64,000 nt of DNA from Bacillota bacterium (GTDB lineage: Bacteria; Sysuimicrobiota; Sysuimicrobiia; Sysuimicrobiales; Segetimicrobiaceae): assembly GCA_021324975.1 (NCBI GenBank), contig JAJPIA010000085.1, positions 122,006 to 186,005 on the forward strand, read 5' to 3'. The notes below the pieces were generated by a model, which was given only the letters and a program-made list of their open reading frames with translations, was not told the DNA's origin and searched no databases. Below are positions 43,423 to 53,627 of this stretch, one piece after another. A program made the position numbers and the translations under genes. Position 1 is the stretch's first letter. Each line of letters opens with the position of its first letter.

Positions 43423-44061
43423 CTACTTCGGCCGCGCGCCAAACCGGTCCTGCGGTCCGTGGCGCTCGCCGGCGCGCACGGGGATGCGCAGCCAGTTTTC
43501 CGGCGGCGGCAGCGGGCAGCTCCAGCGGGGATCGTACGCGCACGAGGGGTTGTACGCGAAATTGAAGTCCAGGACGAGGCGGCCGGCGCGGACGCCCAGG
43601 TCGGCGCCCTTGACGGTGTCCAGCACATAGCGGCCGGCCCCGTAGCTTTTGGTGCCGCTCGTCGCGTCCCGGAACGGCACGAGCAGCCCGCCGCCGTATC
43701 CCTCCACCCAGTAGAGCGCGAGCACGACGCGCTCGCGGCGCCACGCGAAGGCGGCCGCCGCAAACCGCGTCACCGCGATCGGGCGTCCGTCGACGTCCGG
43801 GAGATCGATGCGCGCGGGCGTCCGGCGGCGGATCTCGGCCAGCACGCGCGCGGCGGGATCGTAGGGAAAATACGCGAGTCCCGCAAACCGCGCCCGGGCC
43901 CGCCGCGGAATCGGCGACTGCGGGTGCGTGCGGAACAGGACGTCGCGTGCGCGCCGCCACCGCCGCCAGGCATCCCGGCGGCCGCCCGCCGCGCGCACCT
44001 CGCGGTACAGCTCGTGGACGCGGCGTTTCCAGTCGAGGAGCGCGAGATCGGGAGCGGTCAC
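43423..44061 (-). CDS. DUF1684 family protein
   Basis: The protein has 212 residues. FRTHPQSPIPRRARARFAGLAYFPYDPAARVLAEI, PFRDATSGTKSYGAGRYVLDT and LDFNFAYNPSCAYDPRWSCPLPPPENWLRIPVRAGE are the DUF1684 hallmarks; the last is almost invariant in the family. The function is unknown. GTG 44061 overlaps the hydroxyacyl-CoA dehydrogenase stop (GTGA), so it is co-translated with fatty-acid enzymes, which may hint at an acyl-related role. Confidence 0.88.
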   Translation of the reverse strand: MTAPDLALLDWKRRVHELYREVRAAGGRRDAWRRWRRARDVLFRTHPQSPIPRRARARFAGLAYFPYDPAARVLAEIRRRTPARIDLPDVDGRPIAVTRFAAAAFAWRRERVVLALYWVEGYGGGLLVPFRDATSGTKSYGAGRYVLDTVKGADLGVRAGRLVLDFNFAYNPSCAYDPRWSCPLPPPENWLRIPVRAGERHGPQDRFGARPK

Positions 44062-44915
44062 GTGGCCGCGTACTCGTAGAAGCCGCGGCCGGTCTTGCGG
44101 CCGTGCAACCCCGCCAGCACCATCTTGCGCATGAGCGGCGGGGCGGCGTAGCGGGGGTCCTTGAACTCCGTGAACATCGCCTCCGCGATGTAGTACGTCG
44201 TGTCGATGCCGATGAAGTCGAGCAGCGCAAACGGCCCCATCGGATGGTTCAGGCCGAGCGTTACGGCGGTGTCGATGTCTTCCTTGGTCGCCACACCGAC
44301 TTCCAAGGCGCGGATCGCATCCAGCAAGTAGGGCACCAGCAGGAGGTTGACGATGAACCCGGGGTGGTCCTTGCACGCGACGACGGTCTTGCCCAGCTGC
44401 TCCGCGAACGCCCGCGCGGCCGCAAGCGTTTCGTCTGCGGTCTGGAGGCCCCGCACCATCTCCACCGGCTTCATCACCGGCACAGGGTTGAAAAAGTGCA
44501 ACCCCACAAACCGCGCCGGCCGCCGCGTGACCGCCGCCATCTCCGTGATGCTGAGCGAGCTCGTGTTGCTGGCGAACACGGTCTCGGGCGGGCAGACGCC
44601 GTCCAGGTCGCGGTACAGCGCCTTCTTCGCGTCCATGTTCTCGATGATCGCCTCGCAGACGATATCGCAGGCGCCGAGATCCGGGAGCGCGGTCGTGCCG
44701 TGGATCCGCCGGCGCGCCGCGTCGCGGTCCGCGGGGCTCAACCGTCCCCGTTCCACGGCGCGCGCCATCGAGCGGTCGATCCGGCCGAGCCCCTCGGCGA
44801 GCAACGCATCCGAGACCTCGCGCACGATCACGGTCAGGCCTGCCCGCGCCGCCACCTCCGCGATGCCAGAGCCCATCAACCCGCAGCCGACGATGCCCAC
44901 CGTACGCACGGCCAT
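44058..44915 (-). CDS. hbd: 3-hydroxybutyryl-CoA dehydrogenase
   Basis: The protein has 285 residues. The Rossmann motif GIVGCGLMGSGIAEVAARAG, NTSSLSITEMA, the catalytic-histidine segment GLHFFNPVPVMKPVEMVRG, KDHPGFIVNLLLVPYLLDAIRALE and LNHPMGPFALLDFIG match the short-chain HBDH family. It links acetoacetyl-CoA (thiolase) to hydroxybutyryl-CoA. ATG 44915 follows GGAGGCGGGG. Confidence 0.95.
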   Translation of the reverse strand: MAVRTVGIVGCGLMGSGIAEVAARAGLTVIVREVSDALLAEGLGRIDRSMARAVERGRLSPADRDAARRRIHGTTALPDLGACDIVCEAIIENMDAKKALYRDLDGVCPPETVFASNTSSLSITEMAAVTRRPARFVGLHFFNPVPVMKPVEMVRGLQTADETLAAARAFAEQLGKTVVACKDHPGFIVNLLLVPYLLDAIRALEVGVATKEDIDTAVTLGLNHPMGPFALLDFIGIDTTYYIAEAMFTEFKDPRYAAPPLMRKMVLAGLHGRKTGRGFYEYAAT

Positions 44916-45004
44916 CCCCGCCTCCTGCCCGCGTCTCAGCGTTATCCGGGATGGTCGCTTCTCAGCTGGGCGGTGCGATTCCTCGGGCGCGGGCGGGCAG
45001 CGTC

Positions 45005-46324
45005 CTACCCGATCGTCTCGAGCACCACGGGGCCGGGCGCAAACTCCCCGACGCCAATGCGGTAGGCCGCCGTCACCATCGCCGCCGCGCGCTCCAGGCG
45101 GCTCCGGTCGGAGGTGTGGAGGGTCGCGAGCGGTTCGCCCCGGCGCACCGGGTTGCCGATCTTGCGCTCGAGGACCAACCCCGCGCTCGGATCGATCCGG
45201 CCGTGCTCCCCCGTCCGGCCGGCGCCGAGCAGGATCGCCGCGTTCCCCAGCATCTCCGCATCCACACCCTCGACGACGCCGTCGTGCGCCGACGGCACCG
45301 CTTCGACGATGGGGGCCCGCCCGAGCCGCCCGGGATCCCGCACCACGCCGGGATCCCCGCCCTGAGCCGCCACCAGCTCCGCGAACCGCCGCAGCGCATC
45401 GCCCGAGGCGATGCGCTGGCCGAGTATCGTCCGTGCCGCCGCCGCCGTCTCCGCCACGCCGCCCAGCACGGCCATGCGCGCTCCCAACGCCAGGCACAGC
45501 TCCTCGAGATTCTCCGGGCCTTCCCCTCGGAGGGTCCGCACGGCCTCGGCGACCTCGAGCGCGTTGCCGACGGCGCGGCCCAGCGGCTGGTCCATGCGCG
45601 TGAGCACGGCCACCGTGCGACGGCCGGCGGCGCGGCCGATTTCCACCATCGTGCGGCCGAGCGCGCGCGCGTCCGAGAGCGTCTTCATAAAGGCGCCGCT
45701 GCCGACCTTGACGTCGAGCATGATGGCGCTGCTGCCGGCCGCGATCTTCTTGCTCATGACGCTCGAGGCGATGAGCGGCACGCTGTCCACGGTCGCCGTT
45801 TGATCGCGGAGCGCGTACAGCCGCTTATCGGCCGGCACGAGCCGGGCCGACTGGCTCGCAATCGCGCATCCGATGCGGTTGACCTGCGCCACGAGCTCGT
45901 CCGGTGACAGCGTCGTGCGCAGCCCGGGAATCGCCTCGAGCTTGTCGAGCGTGCCGCCGGTGTGGCCGAGCGTGCGGCCGGAGAGCTTGGCCACGCGCAC
46001 GCCCGCGCTCGCGACGAGCGGGACGAGCACGAGCGAGGTCTTATCGCCCACGCCGCCCGTGCTGTGCTTGTCCACCGTGGGCCCCTGGATGCCCGACAGG
46101 TCCAGCGTGTCGCCACTCGCCACCATCGCCATGGTCAGCGCCACGGTCTCCCGGTGGCTCATGCCGCGGAAACAGACGGCCATGAGGAACGCCGCCATCT
46201 GCGCCTCGGACACGCGCCCGTGGAGATAGCCCTCGAGAAACGCCGCGATGACGGCCGGCGCCAGCTCGGCGCCGTCGCGCTTGGCTTTGATGACATCGTA
46301 GGGCTGCAGCTCACGCCCAGGCAT
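45005..46324 (-). CDS. pdp: Pyrimidine-nucleoside (thymidine) phosphorylase
   Basis: The protein has 439 residues. PYDVIKAKRDGAELAPAVIAAFLEGYLHGRVSEAQMAAFLMAV, TVDKHSTGGVGDKTSLVLVPLVAS, KLSGRTLGHTGGTLDKLEAIPG and MLDVKVGSGAFMKTL are the phosphorylase signatures. It cleaves pyrimidine nucleosides with phosphate. ATG 46324 is the likely start. deoB and a purine phosphorylase lie upstream on the same strand, giving a nucleoside salvage group. Confidence 0.94.
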   Translation of the reverse strand: MPGRELQPYDVIKAKRDGAELAPAVIAAFLEGYLHGRVSEAQMAAFLMAVCFRGMSHRETVALTMAMVASGDTLDLSGIQGPTVDKHSTGGVGDKTSLVLVPLVASAGVRVAKLSGRTLGHTGGTLDKLEAIPGLRTTLSPDELVAQVNRIGCAIASQSARLVPADKRLYALRDQTATVDSVPLIASSVMSKKIAAGSSAIMLDVKVGSGAFMKTLSDARALGRTMVEIGRAAGRRTVAVLTRMDQPLGRAVGNALEVAEAVRTLRGEGPENLEELCLALGARMAVLGGVAETAAAARTILGQRIASGDALRRFAELVAAQGGDPGVVRDPGRLGRAPIVEAVPSAHDGVVEGVDAEMLGNAAILLGAGRTGEHGRIDPSAGLVLERKIGNPVRRGEPLATLHTSDRSRLERAAAMVTAAYRIGVGEFAPGPVVLETIG

Positions 46325-46343
46325 GGCCAGGAGGAGTCTTCCC

Positions 46344-46505
46344 GTGACGGCGGCCGGCACTCCTGCGCCGCCTTCTCATTTCGACCGCGATCGCCTGCAG
46401 AGTCACGAGGTGGCGGAGATCGCGGTGGTCGTGACCGGGCTCGGCCGGCGCGAGTTCAAGCGGTGGTTTGGGATCGAGGTCGAGACGCTCGGTTCCGCCC
46501 GGTAG
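46344..46505 (+). CDS. Small ORF (53 aa) on the opposite strand, unrecognised
   Basis: This plus-strand ORF fills the 195-bp gap between two minus-strand genes. GTG 46344 has an excellent AGGAGGAG (46329-46336) 7 nt upstream. The product reads ...SHFDRDRLQSHEVAEIAVVVTGLGRREFKRWFGIEVETLGSAR with a plausible helix-strand pattern. I know no family. The alternative ATG at 46323 would overlap the pdp start codon. Confidence 0.38.
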   Translation: MTAAGTPAPPSHFDRDRLQSHEVAEIAVVVTGLGRREFKRWFGIEVETLGSAR

Positions 46506-46519
46506 GCGCAGGGCCTTCT

Positions 46520-47344
46520 TTACAGCGCGCGCACGACGCGGCGAAGGAGCCGGAGCAGCCGCGGTCCGGCGTCGTTGGCGACGGCGAGGACGTCGTCCTG
46601 GGTCACCGCCGCGGGACCCGCCGCCACCGCGTTGGTGATGACGCTGATCCCGAGCACACGCAGGCCCGCGTGCCGTGCCGCGATCACCTCGGGGACCGTC
46701 GACATCCCAACGGCATCGGCGCCGCAGCGCCTGAGCATCGCCGCTTCCGCCGGCGTCTCGTACGCCGGTCCGAGCACGCCCGCGTACACGCCCTCACGCA
46801 GCCCCAGCTGTTCCGCTCGGGCGGCCTCCATGGCCGTGACGCGCAGGTCCGCATCGTAGGCGGACGACATGTCGGGAAACCGCGGGCCGAGGCCGGCGTC
46901 GTTCGGACCGACCAGCGGATTGGTGCCCATCATATTGATGTGGTCGCCGATGAGCATGAGATCGCCGGCGCGCAGGTCGGGGGCGAGTCCGCCCGCCGCG
47001 TTGGTCACGACGAGCGTGTGCGCACCGAGCGCCCCGAGCACCCGGACCGGAAACGCCACCTGCTCCGCAGTGTACCCTTCATACAGGTGCACCCGCCCCT
47101 GCAGCACCGCCACCCGGCGGCCCTCCCAGCGGCCGAGCACGAGGCGTCCCTGGTGACCCTCGGCGGCCGGGACCGGAAAATGCCGGATCTCTCGGTACGC
47201 CAGCACCGCCGCCGCCTCCGCGGCGTCGGCCACCGCGCCAAGCCCGCTGCCGAGGACCAGTCCGACCTCCCCGCCGGCGTCGTGCCCAACGCGGGCGCGA
47301 ATGCTCGCCACGGCCTCCTCGAGGCGCGCGCGCAGCGGGGTCAC
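46520..47344 (-). CDS. Purine nucleoside phosphorylase
   Basis: The protein has about 274 residues. LVLGSGLGAVADA, QGRVHLYEGYTAEQVAFPVRVLGALGAHTLVVTNAAGGL, GDLMLIGDHINMMGTNPL and AVGMSTVPEVIAARHAGLRVLGISVITNAVAA are the trimeric PNP signatures. It cleaves purine nucleosides to base and ribose-1-phosphate, which DeoB converts. The start may be GTG 47344 or an upstream TTG 47368; neither has a clear ribosome binding site. Confidence 0.93.
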   Translation of the reverse strand: MTPLRARLEEAVASIRARVGHDAGGEVGLVLGSGLGAVADAAEAAAVLAYREIRHFPVPAAEGHQGRLVLGRWEGRRVAVLQGRVHLYEGYTAEQVAFPVRVLGALGAHTLVVTNAAGGLAPDLRAGDLMLIGDHINMMGTNPLVGPNDAGLGPRFPDMSSAYDADLRVTAMEAARAEQLGLREGVYAGVLGPAYETPAEAAMLRRCGADAVGMSTVPEVIAARHAGLRVLGISVITNAVAAGPAAVTQDDVLAVANDAGPRLLRLLRRVVRAL

Positions 47345-47399
47345 GCGCGGACGTGTGCGGCGGGGCAACGCCGGCCCCGAACGGGCAGGCGTGGGCCGC

Positions 47400-48584
47400 T
47401 CATGTGGCCAGCACTTCTCCGAGCAGGCTCGCGCCGATCGGGGGCGGGGCCGCCCCGAGCGACTCCGCCACGGTCGCTCCGACGTCGGCGAAGGTCCGCC
47501 GCACCCCGAGATGCGCCCCGGGCCGTACCCGCGGTCCGGCGACGAGGAGCGGCACGTATTCGCGCGAGTGATCCGTGCTGAGCGTGGTGGGGTCGTTGCC
47601 GTGGTCCGCCGTGATCACGAGCAGATCCTGGGCGTCGAGCGCGTCGACAATCGGCGCCAGGCCCGCATCGATCCGTTCCAAGTTTCGTCCGTACCCTGGG
47701 GCGTCGTTGCGGTGGCCGTAGACCGTGTCCAGGTCCACGAGGTTCGTGAAGATGAACCCGGTGCGGGCGGCCGACAGCGCGCGCCGCGTTTGCGCGAGGC
47801 CATCCGCGTCGTCGTGGGTGTGGACGGCCTCGCTCAGGCCGCGCCCGGCAAACAGGTCCGCAATCTTGCCGATCCCGATGACCGGCAGGCCCGCCTCGCG
47901 CACGCGGTCGAGCACCGTGGGTTCGGGGGGCACGACGGAAAAATCTCGCCGCCGGTCCGTGCGGGTGAACGCGCCCGGCTGCCCCACGAACGGGCGGGCA
48001 ATCACGCGGCTGACGGCGTGGGGCCCGACGAGCACGTCCTCGCGGGCGATCCGGCAGTAGCGGTAGAGCGTGTCCACGGGCACGACCGCCTCGTGCGCGG
48101 CGATCTGAAAGACGCTGTCGGCCGACGTGTACACGATGGGGCGGCCGGTTTCTAGGTGCCGCGCGCCCAACTCGGCGATGATCGCCGTGCCCGACGCGGG
48201 GCGATTGCCCAGCACGGGCCGCCCGATGCGGGCCTCGAACGCGCGGATCACGTCAGGCGGAAACCCGTGCGGGTACGTCGGAAACGGGCGCGCCAGCGCA
48301 AGCCCCATCAGTTCCCAGTGTCCGGTCGTGCTGTCCTTGCCGGCCGCGGTCTCCGCCATCGTGCCGAACGCGCCGGCGGGGATGGGATCCGGCGGCACCC
48401 CCCGGATGGAGCCGAGGCGCCCGAGGCCGAGCCGTCCCATGACGGGCAGCGAGAGCCCGCCGCACGCCGCGGCCGTGTGGACGAGCGTATTGGATCCCGC
48501 GTCGCCGTACCGCTCCGCGTCCGGCAGGGCGCCGACCCCGCAGCCGTCGAGCACGATCACCACCACGCGGGCAAACGACGCCAC
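47400..48584 (-). CDS. deoB: Phosphopentomutase
   Basis: The protein has 394 residues of the alkaline-phosphatase superfamily. [16 protein letters not shown] (metal-binding aspartate), [13 protein letters not shown] (phosphorylated threonine), [18 protein letters not shown] and [25 protein letters not shown] are all present. It interconverts ribose-1- and ribose-5-phosphate. The start is GTG 48584, 10 bp after the Nudix gene. Confidence 0.95.
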   Translation of the reverse strand: MASFARVVVIVLDGCGVGALPDAERYGDAGSNTLVHTAAACGGLSLPVMGRLGLGRLGSIRGVPPDPIPAGAFGTMAETAAGKDSTTGHWELMGLALARPFPTYPHGFPPDVIRAFEARIGRPVLGNRPASGTAIIAELGARHLETGRPIVYTSADSVFQIAAHEAVVPVDTLYRYCRIAREDVLVGPHAVSRVIARPFVGQPGAFTRTDRRRDFSVVPPEPTVLDRVREAGLPVIGIGKIADLFAGRGLSEAVHTHDDADGLAQTRRALSAARTGFIFTNLVDLDTVYGHRNDAPGYGRNLERIDAGLAPIVDALDAQDLLVITADHGNDPTTLSTDHSREYVPLLVAGPRVRPGAHLGVRRTFADVGATVAESLGAAPPPIGASLLGEVLAT

Positions 48585-48594
48585 GCCGACCGTG

Positions 48595-49128
48595 CTAGGA
48601 CGTCACTCCGAGCCGCTCGCAGGCGGCCAGCAGGCCGATGATCGACTTCGCGTCGCAGACCTCGCCGGACGCGACGAGGCGCCGCGCGTCGGCGAGCGGG
48701 CGCGGTTCGATACGCAGGTCTTCCTCCTCGCGCTCCGCGGCGCGCGGGCTCAGGTCCTGGGCGAGGTACACGAACAGCTCCTCGGTCAGGACGCCGGGCG
48801 ACGGGTAGAACGACCGCAGGCGGTCCCACCTCGCCGCGGCGCGGCCGACCTCCTCGGCCAGCTCGCGTCGCGCGCACGCGTCCGGGGCCTCGCCCGGCTC
48901 GATGGTGCCTGCGGGGATCTCCAGGAGCTCGCGACCGACCGGGTACCTGAACTGCCGGACGAGCAGGACCTCAGCGGAGGCCGTGACGGGCACGATCGCC
49001 ACGGCGCCGCGATGCTCGACGATCTCGGCGACCGTGGTGCGACCGCTCGGCCACTCGATCTCGTCGAGCCGCAGCCCGACGACCAGCCCGTTGAAGACCC
49101 TGCGGCTGCTGAGGACGCGCGGCGTCAC
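48595..49128 (-). CDS. Nudix hydrolase, ADP-ribose pyrophosphatase type
   Basis: The protein has 177 residues. The Nudix box is [22 protein letters not shown], preceded by [20 protein letters not shown], and followed by [20 protein letters not shown], which is typical of ADP-ribose pyrophosphatases. It would turn ADP-ribose into AMP and ribose-5-phosphate, fitting the pentose-phosphate salvage genes downstream. GTG 49128 overlaps the ilvE stop (GTGA). Confidence 0.92.
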   Translation of the reverse strand: MTPRVLSSRRVFNGLVVGLRLDEIEWPSGRTTVAEIVEHRGAVAIVPVTASAEVLLVRQFRYPVGRELLEIPAGTIEPGEAPDACARRELAEEVGRAAARWDRLRSFYPSPGVLTEELFVYLAQDLSPRAAEREEEDLRIEPRPLADARRLVASGEVCDAKSIIGLLAACERLGVTS

Positions 49129-50027
49129 TCTCCGGCCGGGACGCCCGATGCCGCGTACACCGGCGTGCCTCCCCTCGCCGCCAGGTCCCGGAAGGCCTTG
49201 AGAATGCGGTGGGTGATCGGGCCGGGCTTGCCGGACCCGATCGCGCGCCCGTCGACCTGCACGACCGGTCCCAGCTCGGCCCCGGTGCCGGTGAGGAAGC
49301 ATTCGTCCGCCGCGTAGACGTCGTGGAGCGTCAAGACCTGCTCCGCGGCGTGCACGCCGAGCGTCTGGCACAAGTCGAGCACGGTCTGTCGCGTGACGCC
49401 CTGCAGAATGCCCAGGTGCGCGGGCGGTGTGAGCACGCGGCCGTGTCGCACCACGAAGATGTTGTCGGCGGTGCACTCGGCAACGTAGCCGTGGGTCGTC
49501 AGCATCAAGCCCTCATCTGCCCCGGCGAGGTTGACCTCCAGGCGCGCCATGATGTTGCTCAGGTAGTTGCACGTCTTGATCCGCGGGTTGAGCACGTCCA
49601 ACGGCCGCATCCGGGTTGAGGTGGTGACCACCTTCAGGCCGTTCTGATACGCCGCCTCGGGATACAGCTGAATCGTGTCCACGATGATCACGACACTCGG
49701 GCGCGGGCACCGGCGCGGGTCGATGCCGAGATCGCCCCTGCCGCGGGAGATCACGGGCCGGATATACGCGTCCCTGAGGCCGCTGCGGCGCACCGTCTCC
49801 ACGATCGCCTCGGCCATGGCCTCGCGGGTCATGGGGATCTTGATCTGCAGCGTGTGCGCGGACTCGAACAGCCGGTCCACGTGCTCGCGCAGCTTGAAGA
49901 TGCGGCCGTGGTATGCGCGGATCCCCTCGAAGACGCCGTCCCCGTAGAGGAACCCGTGGTCGTACACGGAGACCGACGCCTCTTCCTTAGGGACGAACCG
50001 CCCGTCGACGTATGCCTCGATGCCCAT
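49125..50027 (-). CDS. ilvE: Branched-chain amino-acid aminotransferase (class IV)
   Basis: The protein has 300 residues. VYDHGFLYGDGVFEGIRAYHGRIFKLREHVDRL, the PLP lysine K151 (PRIKTCNYLSNIMA), GYVAECTADNIFVV and GTGAELGPVVQVDGRAIG fit IlvE of the short archaeal/bacterial type. ATG 50027 follows GAGGAGGAGATCGG. D-amino-acid transaminases share the fold but usually differ in the loop after the lysine. Confidence 0.92.
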   Translation of the reverse strand: MGIEAYVDGRFVPKEEASVSVYDHGFLYGDGVFEGIRAYHGRIFKLREHVDRLFESAHTLQIKIPMTREAMAEAIVETVRRSGLRDAYIRPVISRGRGDLGIDPRRCPRPSVVIIVDTIQLYPEAAYQNGLKVVTTSTRMRPLDVLNPRIKTCNYLSNIMARLEVNLAGADEGLMLTTHGYVAECTADNIFVVRHGRVLTPPAHLGILQGVTRQTVLDLCQTLGVHAAEQVLTLHDVYAADECFLTGTGAELGPVVQVDGRAIGSGKPGPITHRILKAFRDLAARGGTPVYAASGVPAGE

Positions 50028-50129
50028 CCGATCTCCTCCTCCGCCGCGCCACCGTGCCGCGCGGGCTCGCGGTAGCGTTCGCGCCACGGTGGACCGGGTC
50101 CTGCGGTCTCCGCGGCCCGCGCCGGGCCG

Positions 50130-51860
50130 CTAGGACGCGCCTCCCGAGGCGCCCTCGTCGGTAGTGCGCGGGGAGGCGGCCGCCGTCCGCCGTCCATCCG
50201 CCGCGAGCACGGGGCCCAACCCGTCGGGCGAGGCATCCGCGCGCGCGTACCGCAGCGCGGCGGCGACGAAATCACGGTACAGCGGGTGCGGGCGGGTGGG
50301 ACGGGAGCGATATTCGGCGTGGAACTGCGTCCCCAGGAACCACGGGTGATCCGCGAGCTCCACGATCTCGACGAGGTTGCGTTCGGGATACAGCCCCGTG
50401 ACCCGGAGACCGTGCCGGGTCAGGACCGCGAGGTAGTCGTTGTTGACCTCGAAGCGATGGCGGTGGCGTTCGTCGACGTCGCCGACGCCGTACGCGCGGT
50501 GCGCGAGCGAGCCGGGCGCCAGCCGGCAGGGGTATAGCCCGAGCCGCATGGTGCCGCCCTTCTCCGTGACCGCGCGCTGCTCCGGGAGCAGGGCAATGAC
50601 GGGATGCGGCGTGTCGGGGTCCACCTCGGTCGTGCTCGCTCCCTCGAGACCGCAGACGTGCCGCGCAAATTCGACGACCGCCCACTGCATCCCGTAGCAC
50701 ACGCCGAAAAACGGCACCCGCCGCTCGCGCGCGTAGCGGACCGCTTTGACCTTGCCCTCCACCCCGCGCCCGCCGAAACCCGGGCAGACGAGGACCCCGT
50801 GGCATCCCGCCAGCCGGTCCGCAACCGTCGCGTCGTCCAGTTCCTCGAGCTCTTCCGAGTCCAGCTTCACGATGCGCACGCTGCACCCGGCGGCGATGCC
50901 GCCGTGACGCAGCGCTTCCTCGATGCTGACGTACGAGTCCTCATTGCCCATGTATTTGCCGACGAGCGCGACGGTGATGGCCGCCTCCGGGTGCTTCAAT
51001 CGATCCACGAGGCGCCGCCACTCCGCCAGCTCGGGCGGCCTCGCGGGGAGGTGCAGCCGGCGTTCCGCCTGTCGCGCGAGGCCTTCCTCCTCCAGAATCA
51101 GCGGCACTTCGTAGATGCTCTGCGCGTCGAGCGCCTGGATGACCGCGTCCGGCTCGACGTCGCAGAACAGCGCCAGCTTCTCGCGCACGCTGCGGCCGAG
51201 CGGCCGCTCCGTCCGGCACACGATCGCGTCGGGATGGATGCCGATGCTGCGCAGTTCCTTGACGCTGTGCTGCGTCGGCTTGGTCTTGAGCTCCCCCGCG
51301 CCGCGCAGGTACGGAATCAGGGAGACGTGGATGTACATCACGTTGGCGTCGCCCATCTGCCGCCGGAACTGCCGGATCGCTTCGAGGAACGGCAGGCTCT
51401 CGATGTCGCCGACGGTCCCGCCCACCTCGACGATGATGATCTCCGCCCCCGCCTCCCGCGCCACCCGGGTGATCTCGTCCCGGATCTCGCTCGTGACGTG
51501 CGGGATGACCTGCACCGTCACGCCGAGATACTCGCCCCGGCGCTCCCGCGCGATCACGGCGCCGTAGATTTTGCCGGTCGTCGTGTTGTTGTCGCGGCAC
51601 AGGTTCTGGTCGATGTACCGCTCATAGTGCCCCAGGTCCATGTCCGTCTCGGCGCCGTCGTCGGTGACGAACACCTCGCCGTGCTGGAACGGGTTCATCG
51701 TCCCGGCGTCGACGTTGACGTACGGGTCGAACTTGAGCAGCGTCACTCGCCAGCCGCGGCTTTTGAGCAGCCGCCCCAGCGACGCCGACGTGATGCCCTT
51801 CCCGAGCGCGGACGTCACGCCCCCGGTCACGAAGATATACTTGGTCCCCTGCTGCGTCAT
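50130..51860 (-). CDS. pyrG: CTP synthase
   Basis: The protein has 576 residues. The synthetase domain begins [30 protein letters not shown], with [38 protein letters not shown] and [12 protein letters not shown]. The glutaminase domain has the nucleophile in FFGVCYGMQ, where most homologues read GICLGMQ, and the histidine-glutamate pair near [14 protein letters not shown]. It converts UTP to CTP. A charged tail of about 30 residues follows the usual end. Confidence 0.96.
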   Translation of the reverse strand: MTQQGTKYIFVTGGVTSALGKGITSASLGRLLKSRGWRVTLLKFDPYVNVDAGTMNPFQHGEVFVTDDGAETDMDLGHYERYIDQNLCRDNNTTTGKIYGAVIARERRGEYLGVTVQVIPHVTSEIRDEITRVAREAGAEIIIVEVGGTVGDIESLPFLEAIRQFRRQMGDANVMYIHVSLIPYLRGAGELKTKPTQHSVKELRSIGIHPDAIVCRTERPLGRSVREKLALFCDVEPDAVIQALDAQSIYEVPLILEEEGLARQAERRLHLPARPPELAEWRRLVDRLKHPEAAITVALVGKYMGNEDSYVSIEEALRHGGIAAGCSVRIVKLDSEELEELDDATVADRLAGCHGVLVCPGFGGRGVEGKVKAVRYARERRVPFFGVCYGMQWAVVEFARHVCGLEGASTTEVDPDTPHPVIALLPEQRAVTEKGGTMRLGLYPCRLAPGSLAHRAYGVGDVDERHRHRFEVNNDYLAVLTRHGLRVTGLYPERNLVEIVELADHPWFLGTQFHAEYRSRPTRPHPLYRDFVAAALRYARADASPDGLGPVLAADGRRTAAASPRTTDEGASGGAS

Positions 51861-51900
51861 CGGCCGCGTCCCCTCCCCTCCCGCCGGCGCGGGCTTCCCG

Positions 51901-52779
51901 TCATCGTTCACCCCACCACAGCTTCGTCCGGAGCACGGTGTAGAAGCCCTCGCGGCCGAGACGGATGAGGCGCGTCCGGTACGGCGACCGGCCGCTGCGG
52001 ACCTCATCGTCCGCGTCGAGCGGAAATCCCGCCTGCCCATCCACCGTCAGCATCGCCGGCGGCGGCGGCGCGCCCACGGGATCCACCCGCACGCCGACGG
52101 TGTCGCCACCGGAGATGACGACGGGGCGCGCGTTCAGGGTGTGCGCGCAGATCGGGGTGAGCACCATGACATCCACCGCCGGGTGGACGATGGGGCCGCC
52201 CGCGGAGAGGGAGTACGCGGTCGACCCCGTCGGCGTGGCCACGATCAGCCCGTCGGCCAGGTGCGTCGCCAGATGCTCGCCGTTGACGAACGTCCGCAGG
52301 CGCAGCATGCGCGCATACCCGCTCTTGGTCACCACGATGTCGTTGAGCGCCAGCACCTCGTGCACCGCACGCCCCGCGCGGATGACCTCGGCGCGCAGCA
52401 TCATGCGCTCGTCCAGGTAGTAGTCACCCGCCAGCAGGCGATGCAGCGCCTCTTCCACGCCCGCGTCGTTGACCTCGGCGAGAAACCCGAAGGCGCCGAG
52501 GTTCACGCCCAGGATAGGAATACCACGCGGCGCGGCCTGGCGCGCCGCGCCGAGGATGGTCCCGTCGCCGCCGAACACCACGAGCACGTCCGCGCGCGCG
52601 GCCAGGTCGCCCTCCGGCACCGCGAGCGCGGGGCAGCCGAGTTCCTCCGCGCTCTCGAGATTCACGACCAAGCCGGCGCGCTGTTCCTCGAGCACCGCCA
52701 CGGCGGCGCGGGCCAGCCGCGTCACCTCGGGATTGGCGCTGAGCTTTTGCGGGTTGACGAGCAGGCCGACCGTGGTCAT
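51901..52779 (-). CDS. nadK: NAD kinase
   Basis: The protein has 292 residues. [47 protein letters not shown] and [25 protein letters not shown] are the NAD kinase motifs, with GGDGT as the catalytic loop. It makes NADP. ATG 52779 overlaps the tlyA stop (ATGA). Confidence 0.95.
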   Translation of the reverse strand: MTTVGLLVNPQKLSANPEVTRLARAAVAVLEEQRAGLVVNLESAEELGCPALAVPEGDLAARADVLVVFGGDGTILGAARQAAPRGIPILGVNLGAFGFLAEVNDAGVEEALHRLLAGDYYLDERMMLRAEVIRAGRAVHEVLALNDIVVTKSGYARMLRLRTFVNGEHLATHLADGLIVATPTGSTAYSLSAGGPIVHPAVDVMVLTPICAHTLNARPVVISGGDTVGVRVDPVGAPPPPAMLTVDGQAGFPLDADDEVRSGRSPYRTRLIRLGREGFYTVLRTKLWWGER

Positions 52780-53627
52780 CGCGCGCTCCGCCGGTCGGGC
52801 GCCGCGGGGAGCGTGCGGCCGAACGTCGCCTGCGCCTCGGCGACCAGCGCGGCCACGTCGAGCGGCGACGCCGCGGCGCCGTCCCGGCGCAGGTGCACGA
52901 GGTACTCGATATTGCCCGCGGGCCCTTGGAGTGGCGACGGCGACGCCGCCCGCGCCGCGAGGCCGGATGCTTCCGCCGCCGCGAGCACGGCGCGCAGCGC
53001 TGCCGCGTGCGCGGCCGGGTCCCTCACCACGCCGCCGCGGCGCACTTGCTCGCGTCCTGCCTCGAACTGCGGCTTCACGAGCACGACGGCGTCACCGTCC
53101 GGACGGAGGAGCCGGCGCACCGTGTCCCAGACCAGGCGCAGGCTGATGAACGACAGGTCCGCCGTCACGAGATCCCTCGCGCCCCCGACGTGGTCGGGTT
53201 CCAGATAGCGTGCGTTCTGGCCTTCGAGCACGGTGACGCGCGGATCGGTGCGGAGCCGCCAGGCCAGCTGACCCCGGCCTACGTCCACGGCGTAGACGTG
53301 CGCCGCGCCGTGCCGGAGCAGGCAGTCCGTGAACCCGCCCGTGCTCGCCCCGAGATCCACCGCGGTGCGCCCGCGCACCGGGACCGCGAACACCGCGAGG
53401 CCGTGCGCCAGTTTGAGCCCGCCGCGGCTCGCGTACGCGGGCGGGGTATCGCGCACGGCGACGTACGCTTCCCGTCCCACGCGGCGTCCGGGCTTGTCCG
53501 CGGGACGCCCGTCCACGGTCACCACGCCTGCCATGATCAACGCCTGCGCCTGTTCGCGGGTCGCGGCGTGCCCGTGCGTCACGAGCCAGTGATCGAGCCG
53601 GTTCGGGGGCGGCGCGGCGCGGACCAT
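52776..53627 (-). CDS. tlyA: TlyA-family rRNA 2'-O-methyltransferase
   Basis: The protein has 283 residues. An N-terminal S4 RNA-binding domain (RLDHWLVTHGHAATREQAQALIMAGVVTVDGRPADKPG) is followed by SRGGLKLAHGL, the SAM motif VDLGASTGGFTDCLLRHGA, ADLSFISLR and LVKPQFEAGR. TlyA methylates 16S and 23S rRNA cytidines. ATG 53627 overlaps the ispA stop (TGATG), a common neighbourhood. Confidence 0.94.
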   Translation of the reverse strand: MVRAAPPPNRLDHWLVTHGHAATREQAQALIMAGVVTVDGRPADKPGRRVGREAYVAVRDTPPAYASRGGLKLAHGLAVFAVPVRGRTAVDLGASTGGFTDCLLRHGAAHVYAVDVGRGQLAWRLRTDPRVTVLEGQNARYLEPDHVGGARDLVTADLSFISLRLVWDTVRRLLRPDGDAVVLVKPQFEAGREQVRRGGVVRDPAAHAAALRAVLAAAEASGLAARAASPSPLQGPAGNIEYLVHLRRDGAAASPLDVAALVAEAQATFGRTLPAAPDRRSAR

